A stretch of 34,773 nucleotides of DNA from Clostridia bacterium (lineage in GTDB: Bacteria > Bacillota > Clostridia > Oscillospirales > Acutalibacteraceae), in assembly GCA_017513195.1 (NCBI GenBank), contig JAFXGM010000039.1, forward strand, positions 1-34,773. The letters are read 5' to 3'. A program made the position numbers and the translations under genes. How positions within the stretch are numbered: position 1 is the first letter of the stretch; the number at the start of each line of letters is the position of its first letter. The notes below the pieces were generated by a model. The model searched no databases. It saw only the letters and a list, made by a program, of their open reading frames with translations, and was not told where the DNA came from. Of the stretch, positions 23,754 through 30,347 are shown piece by piece.

Positions 23754-24707
23754 ATGCAACCCATATTATATATTGTAATACCTTGCTACAACGAGCAAGA
23801 GGTGCTGCCTATTACAGCGCCTATGTTTTTACAAAAAATTAATGACCTTTATATAGATGGTAAAATCAGCGAGCATAGTCGCATACTTTTTATAAATGAT
23901 GGTAGCCGTGACAAGACGTGGGACATTATTACCGAGCTCTCAAGCCTTGACGAGCATTACTGCGGTATATCGCTTAGTCGCAACCGTGGTCACCAAAATG
24001 CTTTGCTTGCAGGTCTTATGGAAGCTAAAGACAAATGTGATATGTGTGTTTCGGTTGATTGTGACGGTCAGGACGATATTGACGCTATCGACAAAATGGT
24101 AGACGAGTATCTATCGGGTAGTGAAATAGTTTATGGCGTTAGAAGTGACCGCAAAACCGATACCGCGTTTAAGCGTGGCACCGCGCAGTTCTTTTATAAA
24201 ATGATGCGTGGTATGGGTGTCGATATGATATATAATCACGCCGACTATCGCCTTATGTCGCGCAGAGCGCTCGAAGGACTATCACAGTTTAAAGAGGTTA
24301 ATCTTTTCTTGCGTGGTTTAGTTCCAATGGTTGGTTACAAATATTCTTGTGTAGAATATTCTCGCAAAGAGCGTATGGCGGGCAAAAGTAAATATCCGCT
24401 AAAAAAGATGATTTCTTTTGCCATAAACGGAATTACCAGCCTTTCGGTAAAGCCCATCCGCCTTATAACTGCATTTGGTTTTATAGTATCGGCGCTTAGC
24501 GTTATAGGCATTATATGGTCGGTAATAACGGCAATTATCGGTTCGGGCGTTGCCGGCTGGGCATCAACCGTCAGCATAATATGTTTCCTTGGTGGTGTGC
24601 AGCTACTTAGCCTTGGCGTTATCGGCGAATATGTTGGTAAAATTTATCTTGAGGTAAAGGGTAGACCCCGTTACATAATAGATAAAAAAACAGATGAAAT
24701 TAAATAA
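23754..24707 (+). CDS. Family 2 membrane glycosyltransferase (GtrB/DPM1-like)
   Basis: This enzyme probably moves a sugar from a nucleotide sugar to a polyprenyl phosphate on the cytosolic face of the membrane. The GT2 domain starts VIPCYNEQEVLP and continues with FINDGSRDKTWD, LSRNRGHQNALLAGL and the metal-binding SVDCDGQDD. NHADYRLMSR and the RKERMAGKSKYPLKKM segment are typical of the GtrB type. Two membrane helices near the C terminus (~240-265 and ~275-300) fit that type. Start ATG 23754 (317 residues) has AGGGGGA 6 bases upstream; the open frame before it comes from the repeat. Neighbouring flippase or acceptor genes are not seen, so the sugar is unknown. Confidence 0.85.
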   Translation: MQPILYIVIPCYNEQEVLPITAPMFLQKINDLYIDGKISEHSRILFINDGSRDKTWDIITELSSLDEHYCGISLSRNRGHQNALLAGLMEAKDKCDMCVSVDCDGQDDIDAIDKMVDEYLSGSEIVYGVRSDRKTDTAFKRGTAQFFYKMMRGMGVDMIYNHADYRLMSRRALEGLSQFKEVNLFLRGLVPMVGYKYSCVEYSRKERMAGKSKYPLKKMISFAINGITSLSVKPIRLITAFGFIVSALSVIGIIWSVITAIIGSGVAGWASTVSIICFLGGVQLLSLGVIGEYVGKIYLEVKGRPRYIIDKKTDEIK

Positions 24708-24721
24708 ATATATACATATAT

Positions 24722-24750
24722 AAGGAACGACCTGTGTGTTGTTCCTTTTT
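24722..24750 (+). terminator. Intrinsic terminator after the glycosyltransferase gene
   Basis: AAGGAAC (24722-24728) pairs with GTTCCTT (24741-24747), with three weaker inner pairs, followed by TTT. The next 70 bases lead into cotJA; I cannot pick out a convincing sigma E or sigma K promoter there. Confidence 0.8.
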
Positions 24751-24821
24751 GTGTTTCACCTTTTCTCTTGCTTCTTAATAAACTGTAAAGAGGACGTAAA
24801 TTATTAAAAGGAGAAAAGGCT

Positions 24822-25007
24822 ATGAATTATACAGATACCAACTACCGTATGCCGCGCGACGTGGCAGCGGACAAAGATATTCTTGCTATGGCTTTTGTAA
24901 ATTCGCAAAAAATCACCTCGGTATATGACATAGATACCGGATTTACTTGCGGAACAATATATCCTGCTCTTAATAAACCTTTAAGCACAGGAGGCGCATG
25001 GCGATGA
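24822..25007 (+). CDS. cotJA: Spore coat-associated protein CotJA
   Basis: A 61-residue protein. The C-terminal half, with GFTCGTIYPALNKPL, matches the CotJA family; the N-terminal half is variable. In Bacillus CotJA is needed for CotJC to enter the coat and is made in the mother cell. AAAGGAG lies 8 bases before the ATG. Its stop overlaps the cotJB start (ATGA), so the two are coupled. Identification is strengthened by CotJB and CotJC following in order. Confidence 0.85.
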   Translation: MNYTDTNYRMPRDVAADKDILAMAFVNSQKITSVYDIDTGFTCGTIYPALNKPLSTGGAWR

Positions 25008-25261
25008 ACGAAAAAACAATGCTTAAAAAGCGAATACACGCCTATGATTTTGCTATACACGAAACGGTACTATTTCTCGATACCCATCCGAGAGACCAAA
25101 AGGCGCTGCACATGCTGCGAGAATATCGCCGCCGCAGACAAGAAGAGGTCGCAAAGTATGAAGCCCGCTTTGGCAAATATATAGTAACACCTTGCGACGT
25201 GCCGGCTGAAAATTGCTGGGAATGGGTAGACAGCCCATGGCCATGGGAAAGGCAGGTGTAA
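25004..25261 (+). CDS. cotJB: Spore coat protein CotJB
   Basis: An 85-residue CotJB-family protein. Diagnostic parts are the FLDTHPRDQKAL segment and the C-terminal WEWVDSPWPWE, rich in tryptophan. I place the start at ATG 25004, which overlaps the cotJA stop as ATGA and lies 9 bases from AGGAGG. An ATG at 24998 is only 3 bases from that site, too close. The protein is very basic with a DTHP motif of unknown role. cotJC begins 3 bases after its stop. Confidence 0.88.
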   Translation: MNEKTMLKKRIHAYDFAIHETVLFLDTHPRDQKALHMLREYRRRRQEEVAKYEARFGKYIVTPCDVPAENCWEWVDSPWPWERQV

Positions 25262-25264
25262 CGT

Positions 25265-25873
25265 ATGTGGCAATACGAGAAAAAATTACAGTACCCCGTA
25301 AACATTAAAAACCCAAACCCCAAGTACGCTAAAATTATAATAAGTCAGTACGGTGGCCCCGACGGTGAGCTTGGTGCGTCTATGCGATACCTTACCCAAC
25401 GCTACGGCACACCCTATAACGAGGTAAAAGGTCTTCTTACCGACATCGGCACGGAAGAACTCGCCCACATGGAAATGGTTTGCGCTATGGTTTATCAGCT
25501 TACCAGAAACCTTACTCCCGAACAGATTAAGGCAGCAGGCTTTGACACCTATTTTGTAGACCACACAGCGTCGGTTTATCCCGTAGCGGCATCGGGTCTA
25601 CCTTGGCGCGCAGAGTATATTCAGTCAAAGGGCGATATAATCGCAGACCTTCACGAAGATATGGGTGCCGAGCAAAAAGCACGTGTGACCTATGATAACC
25701 TTATTCGTCTTATCGACGACCCAGATATACTCGACCCACTAAAATTCCTTCGCCAGCGTGAGATAGTCCATTACCAACGCTTCGGTGAAGCGTTAGGTCT
25801 TACAACCGATAGACTAAACAGCAAAAACTTCTACGCCTGCAATCCTAATTTTGACAAAAATTGCGGGAAATAA
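25265..25873 (+). CDS. cotJC: Spore coat manganese catalase CotJC
   Basis: CotJC belongs to the manganese catalase family (ferritin-like four-helix bundle with a dimanganese centre) and sits in the spore coat. Its 202 residues are the family length. The motif TEELAHMEM (63-71) supplies Glu and His ligands; a second Glu-His set lies in LRQREIVHYQRFGE near 165-175. It ends in a Cys-containing tail, NFYACNPNFDKNCGK. It is the last gene of cotJABC and is followed by a terminator. A shortened relative of this gene lies at 27433-27666. Confidence 0.93.
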   Translation: MWQYEKKLQYPVNIKNPNPKYAKIIISQYGGPDGELGASMRYLTQRYGTPYNEVKGLLTDIGTEELAHMEMVCAMVYQLTRNLTPEQIKAAGFDTYFVDHTASVYPVAASGLPWRAEYIQSKGDIIADLHEDMGAEQKARVTYDNLIRLIDDPDILDPLKFLRQREIVHYQRFGEALGLTTDRLNSKNFYACNPNFDKNCGK

Positions 25874-25882
25874 CAATAAAAA

Positions 25883-25918
25883 CAGCAGAAGCAGCATTAT
25901 CTGTTTCTGCTGCTTTTT
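25883..25918 (+). terminator. Intrinsic terminator of the cotJABC operon
   Basis: A 12-bp stem (25883-25894 with 25901-25912, one G-T pair), CATTAT loop, TTTTT tail. Confidence 0.88.
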
Positions 25919-26058
25919 AATAGTGGACAAGATGTGCTTGTTGTGATATATTAAATATAAGATAAAAGAATTAAAAATTTTTTTAAAAATTATAAAACCA
26001 TCTGCTTTTTTATCTTTGGCAAAGTGTGTTTATATTTCGCCGCATGGTTTGGTTTTGC

Positions 26059-26102
26059 TTGACAATGTATATACATATATAATATGATGGTAAAAACATC
26101 AT
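26059..26102 (+). promoter_or_regulatory. Promoter with palindromic spacer upstream of the tandem-repeat protein gene
   Basis: TTGACA (26059-26064) and TATGAT (26083-26088) with an 18-base spacer; an overlapping TAATAT gives 15. The spacer begins with a perfect 12-bp palindrome ATGTATATACAT (26065-26076), and ATGATG/CATCAT (26084-26089, 26097-26102) straddles the start point. Both look like repressor sites. The preceding 25919-26058 is AT-rich and contains a partial copy (25981-26014) of the shared upstream element described at 28893. Confidence 0.55.
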
Positions 26103-26120
26103 AATTCAAGAGGTGTCAAT

Positions 26121-27350
26121 ATGGATTCTCAAAATAATAACATTCATATTTTAAAAAGGTTAAAAAACAGCATGTGTGCTCACTCTAAGATTCTAATTGT
26201 AGTGCTTGTGCTTGTTGTAGCTTTGGTATTCTCGTTCTTTGCATATATTTTGCCGGAATATTATTATTCCAATGCGTTGGAGTATATAGAGGCGGGGGAT
26301 TATGCTAACGCATATTATACTCTAATCGACTGTGACGGTTACAAAGACAGTGAAGAATTGCTTAAAAATTTTAAGTGGGTGTATGACAAAGTTATAGTGC
26401 GTGGCCAAAATGGAACTATAAAAAGCATCGAGGAATACAAATACGACGCCGATGGTAACCAAACGCTAGAGGCTCACTATATCGCAAACGGTGATATAGA
26501 TTATAAGTATGAATACGAGTATGACGCTATCGGCAACATGACTCTTTATGTTATTTATGATAGAGACGGCAACGTACAAAGCAAGCATGAATACAAGTAC
26601 GACGCTGGCGGTAATCAAATACAAGATGTCGAATATGACGAATATGGTAATATAGTTTTCAATAATGAATACAAGTACGACAAAAACGGCAACAAAACAC
26701 TTATGATTTGTTATAATAGTGTCGGCAACATGAGCTATAAGAGTGAATATACGTATGATAAAGATGGTAACTTAACGTTATGGGTAACTTCCGATGCATC
26801 TGGAAATATATCTTATAAGCAAGAATGCAAGTATGATGCTAACGGCAATAAAATACTTGAGGTTCATTATGGCGCGAACGGTGAAATAGCGGTTAAATAT
26901 GAATACGAGTATGACTCTAAAGGCAATCAAACGCTCGAAGTTTTTCATGACGAAAAATACTACGGTGCGGATTATAAGTATGAATACGCGTATGACCATG
27001 ATGGAAATAAAATACGTGAGATTAAGTATGATGCAGATGGCAATATAACGGTTAAGTGCGAATATAAGTATGATGATAATGGCAACGTAATACTCAAGTC
27101 TAATTATGACGCAAATGGAAATATAGAGAGCAAGTGCGAGTACAAGTATGATGCTAATGGCAACAAAACGCTTGAGGCTTGCTATGACAAAAACAATGAT
27201 TTGGATTATAGGTACGAGTACGAGAAAGACGAATTTGGAAACGATATTTCAGCAAAATACATATCTCGCCTATCTAATGGTGAGAAGGTAGAAAACAAAT
27301 CAAGTTTCGAATATATCAATTCGAGATTCATATATTTAAAAAACAATTAG
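26121..27350 (+). CDS. Membrane-anchored protein with ten 26-residue YD-like tandem repeats
   Basis: No known function. The 409-residue protein has a short basic N terminus, one membrane helix (~24-46), then a helical stretch, SNALEYIEAGDYANAYYTL and GYKDSEELL, of a TPR-like kind common in gut Firmicutes surface proteins. Residues ~105-365 are ten repeats of 26 residues (one of 27) and a partial eleventh, each with EYKYD..GN near the start and a second Y..xGNI near the middle. This resembles YD/RHS-type beta repeats, and the region is predicted to be extracellular by the positive-inside rule. No signal-peptidase site or toxin domain is seen. It has its own promoter and lies between cotJC and the truncated cotJC copy, so it may have arrived with that duplication. 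Confidence 0.8.
   Translation: MDSQNNNIHILKRLKNSMCAHSKILIVVLVLVVALVFSFFAYILPEYYYSNALEYIEAGDYANAYYTLIDCDGYKDSEELLKNFKWVYDKVIVRGQNGTIKSIEEYKYDADGNQTLEAHYIANGDIDYKYEYEYDAIGNMTLYVIYDRDGNVQSKHEYKYDAGGNQIQDVEYDEYGNIVFNNEYKYDKNGNKTLMICYNSVGNMSYKSEYTYDKDGNLTLWVTSDASGNISYKQECKYDANGNKILEVHYGANGEIAVKYEYEYDSKGNQTLEVFHDEKYYGADYKYEYAYDHDGNKIREIKYDADGNITVKCEYKYDDNGNVILKSNYDANGNIESKCEYKYDANGNKTLEACYDKNNDLDYRYEYEKDEFGNDISAKYISRLSNGEKVENKSSFEYINSRFIYLKNN
26433..27215 (+). repeat. 78-bp in-frame tandem repeats inside the repeat-protein gene
   Basis: Ten units of 78 bases (one 81) follow each other without spacers. The most constant DNA is the part coding for EYKYDxxGN. No two units are identical, so the array is old or under selection to diversify. 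It is coding, not CRISPR. Confidence 0.8.
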
Positions 27351-27432
27351 AAAAAATAAAAAGCTTTAAAATCGTTTTCATCGTTAATTTCCTTTAATTA
27401 ACAAAAGATTTACGAGTTTAAATGTGACATTA

Positions 27433-27666
27433 TTGTGGCAATACGAGAAAAAATTACAATACCCCGTAAACATTAAAAACCCAAACCCCAAGTACGCTAA
27501 AATTATAATAAGTCAGTACGGTGGCCCCGACGGTGAGCTTGGTGCGTCTATGCGATACCTTACCCAACGCTTCGGTGAAGCGTTAGGTCTTACAACCGAC
27601 CGCCTAAACAGCAAAAACTTCTACGCCTGCAATCCGAATTTTGACAAAGGTTGCGGCAAGCAGTAA
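27433..27666 (+). pseudogene. cotJC: Truncated, mosaic second copy of cotJC
   Basis: The frame, open from GTG 27424, encodes residues 1-46 of CotJC joined directly to residues 173-202 plus one extra Gln. The missing 378 bases (126 codons) lie exactly between two CCAACGCT direct repeats at 25396 and 25774 of the intact gene, so the loss looks like slippage or recombination between them. The metal-binding core is gone and catalase activity is impossible. The original ATG is TTG here and no ribosome binding site is visible. The first 138 bases match cotJC at 137 positions; the last ~90 differ at about 8 positions plus a 3-base insertion. Confidence 0.88.
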
Positions 27667-27670
27667 AATA

Positions 27671-27700
27671 AAAAGCAGATGGATTCTCCATCTGCTTTTT
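27671..27700 (+). terminator. Intrinsic terminator after the truncated cotJC copy
   Basis: A 13-bp perfect stem (27671-27683 with 27687-27699) around a TTC loop, ending in TTTTT. It stands in the same place as the terminator after intact cotJC but differs in sequence. Confidence 0.85.
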
Positions 27701-27708
27701 ATAGTTGG

Positions 27709-27788
27709 TTGAAAAATGCGTTTAAATATGATAAAGTATTAAAAAATAAAACCATTTGAATTTTAAATTGCCCTTATTAAATGTAACG
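27709..27788 (+). promoter_or_regulatory. Promoter candidate and shared upstream element, copy B
   Basis: TTGAAA (27709-27714) and TAAAGT (27732-27737) are spaced 17 bases. Then comes a copy of the shared island element: AAAACCATTTG (27748-27758), TTTTAAATT, and CCCTTATTAAATGTAA (27771-27786), 39 bases before the next start codon. Its CCC arm has lost the matching GGG arm seen in copies C and D. Confidence 0.5.
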
Positions 27789-27826
27789 ATAAAGTTTTCA
27801 AAAAAATTTAAAGGAGAGCTAAATAT

Positions 27827-28882
27827 ATGATTAGAAAAAAGGCAATAAAACGCGTTATTTGGAAAATGCTGCTTTTTACAATAGGCACCATAATATTTGG
27901 AACACCATTTGTTCCGGTACTTATTATGTACGCATTAAAAGCGATCGGTTTCAGAGGACGTAATTTTGATCCCGAAGCAGATGCGAAATTAAAGGCAAGC
28001 ATGTTTCCCGAAGATGTTGCAAGTTACGAAAACACCGATATATTTGTAACGCTTGCATTGCCGTTACTTCCGTATCTTATTTTTACGCTTATTTTTCCAC
28101 AGTATCAGGAAATCGCAAACGTTATAGCACTATTAACAGTATATTTCTTGTTTTTTAAACCGCTTGTTGTTGATATTATCAGGATAATAACCAATAGTGA
28201 AGAATCAACGGCCAAGGTTAAAAAAATAGGGAATATAGGAATGATTGTTCTAATTGTTGGTTGTATATTATATATGATCTTTTTCCCGGTTTTTGTAAAA
28301 GCAAATCTTGACCACATTGGGCTTTGGAAGGATTACGTAAAAGAAACAAAACTTGATGCCCAACTTGCCTCATGTTTAGATGACGTAGAACTTGAATTCA
28401 ACTCGAAAAATACAAACGCTAAGGCCATAAAGGAAATGGAACCCATAAAAGAGAATGGTTTTATATATGAAAATAAACTTTACGTGTATTATGCATATAA
28501 TGCCGAAACAAAAGAATGGTTCTGTGAGCACGATTTTATAAAAACAAATACTAAAGAAATTTATGAAACTACGTCATGGAGTGGCACAGGAAACGATATG
28601 TTTCATACGGTATTGTTTAGTGATGATAAAACATACACACTTACGTTAGATGTCGGTAAGTTATCAGAGGTAACGGGTACGTTCGCAATTTCAGATACCA
28701 ATGGAACACTAATGGAAGAATATAACGTTACGTGTGTTGAGTCTAAGGAAGACAGATATAGACTCTCTGCTGACCGAACAATAGGAAATTATATTGATAG
28801 CTTTATCGTTGTATATGACGAAAAACAAAATACTTTTGTGTTTGATGATTATAATATTAAAGGCACTTTGACAAAAAAATAA
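27827..28882 (+). CDS. Four-helix membrane protein of unknown function
   Basis: I do not recognise this 351-residue protein. The N-terminal half has four hydrophobic segments (~12-37, 71-90, 95-120, 136-158); residues ~160-351 are soluble, with many aromatic and acidic residues and a beta-rich look (NKLYVYYAYNAETKEWF, DKTYTLTLDVGKL). With an even number of helices both ends should be on the same side, and the lysine-rich N terminus suggests the cytosol. AAAGGAG precedes the ATG by 9-10 bases. Preceded by shared element copy B and followed by copy C. Confidence 0.75.
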   Translation: MIRKKAIKRVIWKMLLFTIGTIIFGTPFVPVLIMYALKAIGFRGRNFDPEADAKLKASMFPEDVASYENTDIFVTLALPLLPYLIFTLIFPQYQEIANVIALLTVYFLFFKPLVVDIIRIITNSEESTAKVKKIGNIGMIVLIVGCILYMIFFPVFVKANLDHIGLWKDYVKETKLDAQLASCLDDVELEFNSKNTNAKAIKEMEPIKENGFIYENKLYVYYAYNAETKEWFCEHDFIKTNTKEIYETTSWSGTGNDMFHTVLFSDDKTYTLTLDVGKLSEVTGTFAISDTNGTLMEEYNVTCVESKEDRYRLSADRTIGNYIDSFIVVYDEKQNTFVFDDYNIKGTLTKK

Positions 28883-28892
28883 AAATTATAAA

Positions 28893-28950
28893 ATTTTTTA
28901 AAAATATAAAACCATTTGCTTTTTTCATTCCCCCTAATTAACGTAAGGGG
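28893..28950 (+). promoter_or_regulatory. Shared upstream element, copy C
   Basis: The best-preserved copy: an A/T tract, TATAAAACCATTTG (28905-28918), a T run, then the inverted repeat CCCCT-AATTAACGTA-AGGGG (28931-28950), 42 bases before the next ATG. The parallel copies are B (27741-27786) and D (32721-32773), with 15-16 bases between ACCA and the C run in all three. Its role is unknown: promoter-operator, leader, or a repeat carried along with duplicated genes. Confidence 0.5.
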
Positions 28951-28992
28951 CAAAACCCAGAACAAAAATATATGTTTTAAGGAGAATTTGAA

Positions 28993-29691
28993 ATGGAAAA
29001 GAAATTGAGAGTTTTATTTACAATTATAATGGCGGCTGTAATGTTTTTTGCGCTCGCTGTTCCGGCATCGGCGGAAACAGAGTTTGAATTTGATAGCAAT
29101 CCACAATGCATATGGTCAATTTCTATTTATGAAGGCAAAGAATACACCGGTTTTTGTGATCGCGTAGCTGCGGGCCATAAAATTTATTCGAATAACGAAA
29201 ATATAATGTCTGTTGAAGAAGATGGAACACTGGTCGCTAAAAGTGAAGGCCGTGTTGTTATAGCAGAAGTTTTTGAAGGTGAGCTTTGGCATTACTATGG
29301 ATTCTCGGTAAAACCAGCACAAACGGTTGTTGAATCGGACTATGAAACAATAAAAGATGAAGTAATAGAAACTATAAAAGAAAAACAAGAAGACGAAATA
29401 CATGTGATGGAAATTTTAGGTCCAATATTAATTTTGCTTGTTGTTTCTCTTGTTTTGGCAGAAATCGGTTACATATTTGTCACAGCACCCAAATGCGGCA
29501 TGTCAAGGCTTTGGGCATTGGCGCCGGTTATTGGTAACGTTTTTGGTCTTGTGGTATTTTTGGTGTTAAGATCTGTAGCAAAGCAGAATACCGCGACTAC
29601 GAAAAACGTTATAGTATGTCCGGTATGTAATGGCAGAAATCCATACGGTACCGACGTGTGTTCAATATGCGGCACTAAATTAAATAAGTAA
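28993..29691 (+). CDS. Secreted/membrane protein with Ig-like stretch and C-terminal zinc ribbon
   Basis: A 232-residue protein without an assigned function. It has a signal peptide (1-27, ending VPASA). Next is a short region resembling bacterial Ig-like (BIG2) strands: YSNNENIMSVEEDGTLVAKSEG. A charged helix (~115-135) precedes two membrane segments (~139-160 and ~176-196) linked by CGMSRLWALAPVIGNV, a pattern seen in several membrane zinc-ribbon proteins. The C terminus has a zinc ribbon, CPVC followed by CSIC. AAGGAG is 8-9 bases before the ATG. It lies 14 bases before another zinc-ribbon gene, so both are probably co-transcribed. Confidence 0.75.
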   Translation: MEKKLRVLFTIIMAAVMFFALAVPASAETEFEFDSNPQCIWSISIYEGKEYTGFCDRVAAGHKIYSNNENIMSVEEDGTLVAKSEGRVVIAEVFEGELWHYYGFSVKPAQTVVESDYETIKDEVIETIKEKQEDEIHVMEILGPILILLVVSLVLAEIGYIFVTAPKCGMSRLWALAPVIGNVFGLVVFLVLRSVAKQNTATTKNVIVCPVCNGRNPYGTDVCSICGTKLNK

Positions 29692-29705
29692 AGGGGAATA
29701 TAAAA

Positions 29706-30203
29706 ATGTTTTGTACAAAATGTGGTAAAGAAATAGAAAACGATGCGCTCTTTTGCTCAAACTGCGGCGCAAAACAGGTTAATACATATAAAGAGGTTTT
29801 TGTTAGAAACGGTTTGTCCGAGCAGGATTTTATTGCGAATATCAATAAATGGTTTCAGTGGCATCCAAACGCCGCAAATATAAAATGCAAATTTGGTATT
29901 GATTCGTCTTTTGGTATGCTGGCAAACAAATATGTGCTTAATCAATTTGTAATAGAATATGAACTATATGAAAATAACAACACCATGCAGTACGGACTTG
30001 TAAAGGAAGAAAGCACTGCAATGATGAAAAAAGATACCAAAGATTTTATCGGTGCATGGCAACAAGCTCACCCAAATACAACTATTGTAAACTGGCAGGG
30101 CGGAACCCACCAGCGCGGTCACATGGGTGCACTTGCTCTTGGTGGAATAGGCGCAGTTAACCGAATGAATGCATATATATTCTTTAAATTTCCACGCCAA
30201 TAA
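29706..30203 (+). CDS. Zinc-ribbon protein of unknown function
   Basis: A 165-residue soluble protein. The N-terminal zinc ribbon has Cys3, Cys6, Cys17 and Cys20 (FCTKCGKEIE, FCSNCGAK). The rest (25-165) is a single domain I cannot place, with conserved-looking aromatic pairs (NKWFQWHPN) and a glycine-rich stretch HMGALALGGIGAVNRMN near the end that is too weak for a membrane helix. It follows the membrane zinc-ribbon gene closely and is closed by a terminator. Confidence 0.75.
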   Translation: MFCTKCGKEIENDALFCSNCGAKQVNTYKEVFVRNGLSEQDFIANINKWFQWHPNAANIKCKFGIDSSFGMLANKYVLNQFVIEYELYENNNTMQYGLVKEESTAMMKKDTKDFIGAWQQAHPNTTIVNWQGGTHQRGHMGALALGGIGAVNRMNAYIFFKFPRQ

Positions 30204-30224
30204 TAATTACAATTAATATATCTT

Positions 30225-30248
30225 AAAAGGGCGTAACAACGCCCTTTT
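30225..30248 (+). terminator. Intrinsic terminator after the zinc-ribbon gene pair
   Basis: A 10-bp perfect stem AAAAGGGCGT (30225-30234) with ACGCCCTTTT (30239-30248), AACA loop, T-rich tail (TTTTAGTTTT). Confidence 0.88.
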
Positions 30249-30275
30249 AGTTTTCGTGTCGGGAAAATGCGATTG

Positions 30276-30304
30276 TTGACAGCAATATAGTTTGTTGCTA
30301 TAAT
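30276..30304 (+). promoter_or_regulatory. Perfect consensus promoter of the membrane sigma factor gene
   Basis: TTGACA (30276-30281), 17 bases, TATAAT (30299-30304): both hexamers and the spacing are ideal for the housekeeping sigma factor. Arms AGCAA (30281-30285) and TTGCT (30295-30299) form an inverted repeat across the spacer. A promoter this strong usually needs a repressor, for which this dyad is a candidate site. Confidence 0.75.
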
Positions 30305-30347
30305 TTAACAAAAAGATTAGTTTTTGGTTTTAAAAAGGGGAACGCTT

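Noticed and set aside
26433-27215. CRISPR array
   Set aside because: The 78-bp units are contiguous, imperfect and in frame with a protein; there are no constant repeats separated by unique spacers and no cas genes.
27424-27666. Functional short CotJC paralogue
   Set aside because: The internal deletion removes both metal-ligand helices, the original ATG is TTG, and there is no ribosome binding site. A role for the retained Cys-containing tail cannot be excluded but is unsupported.
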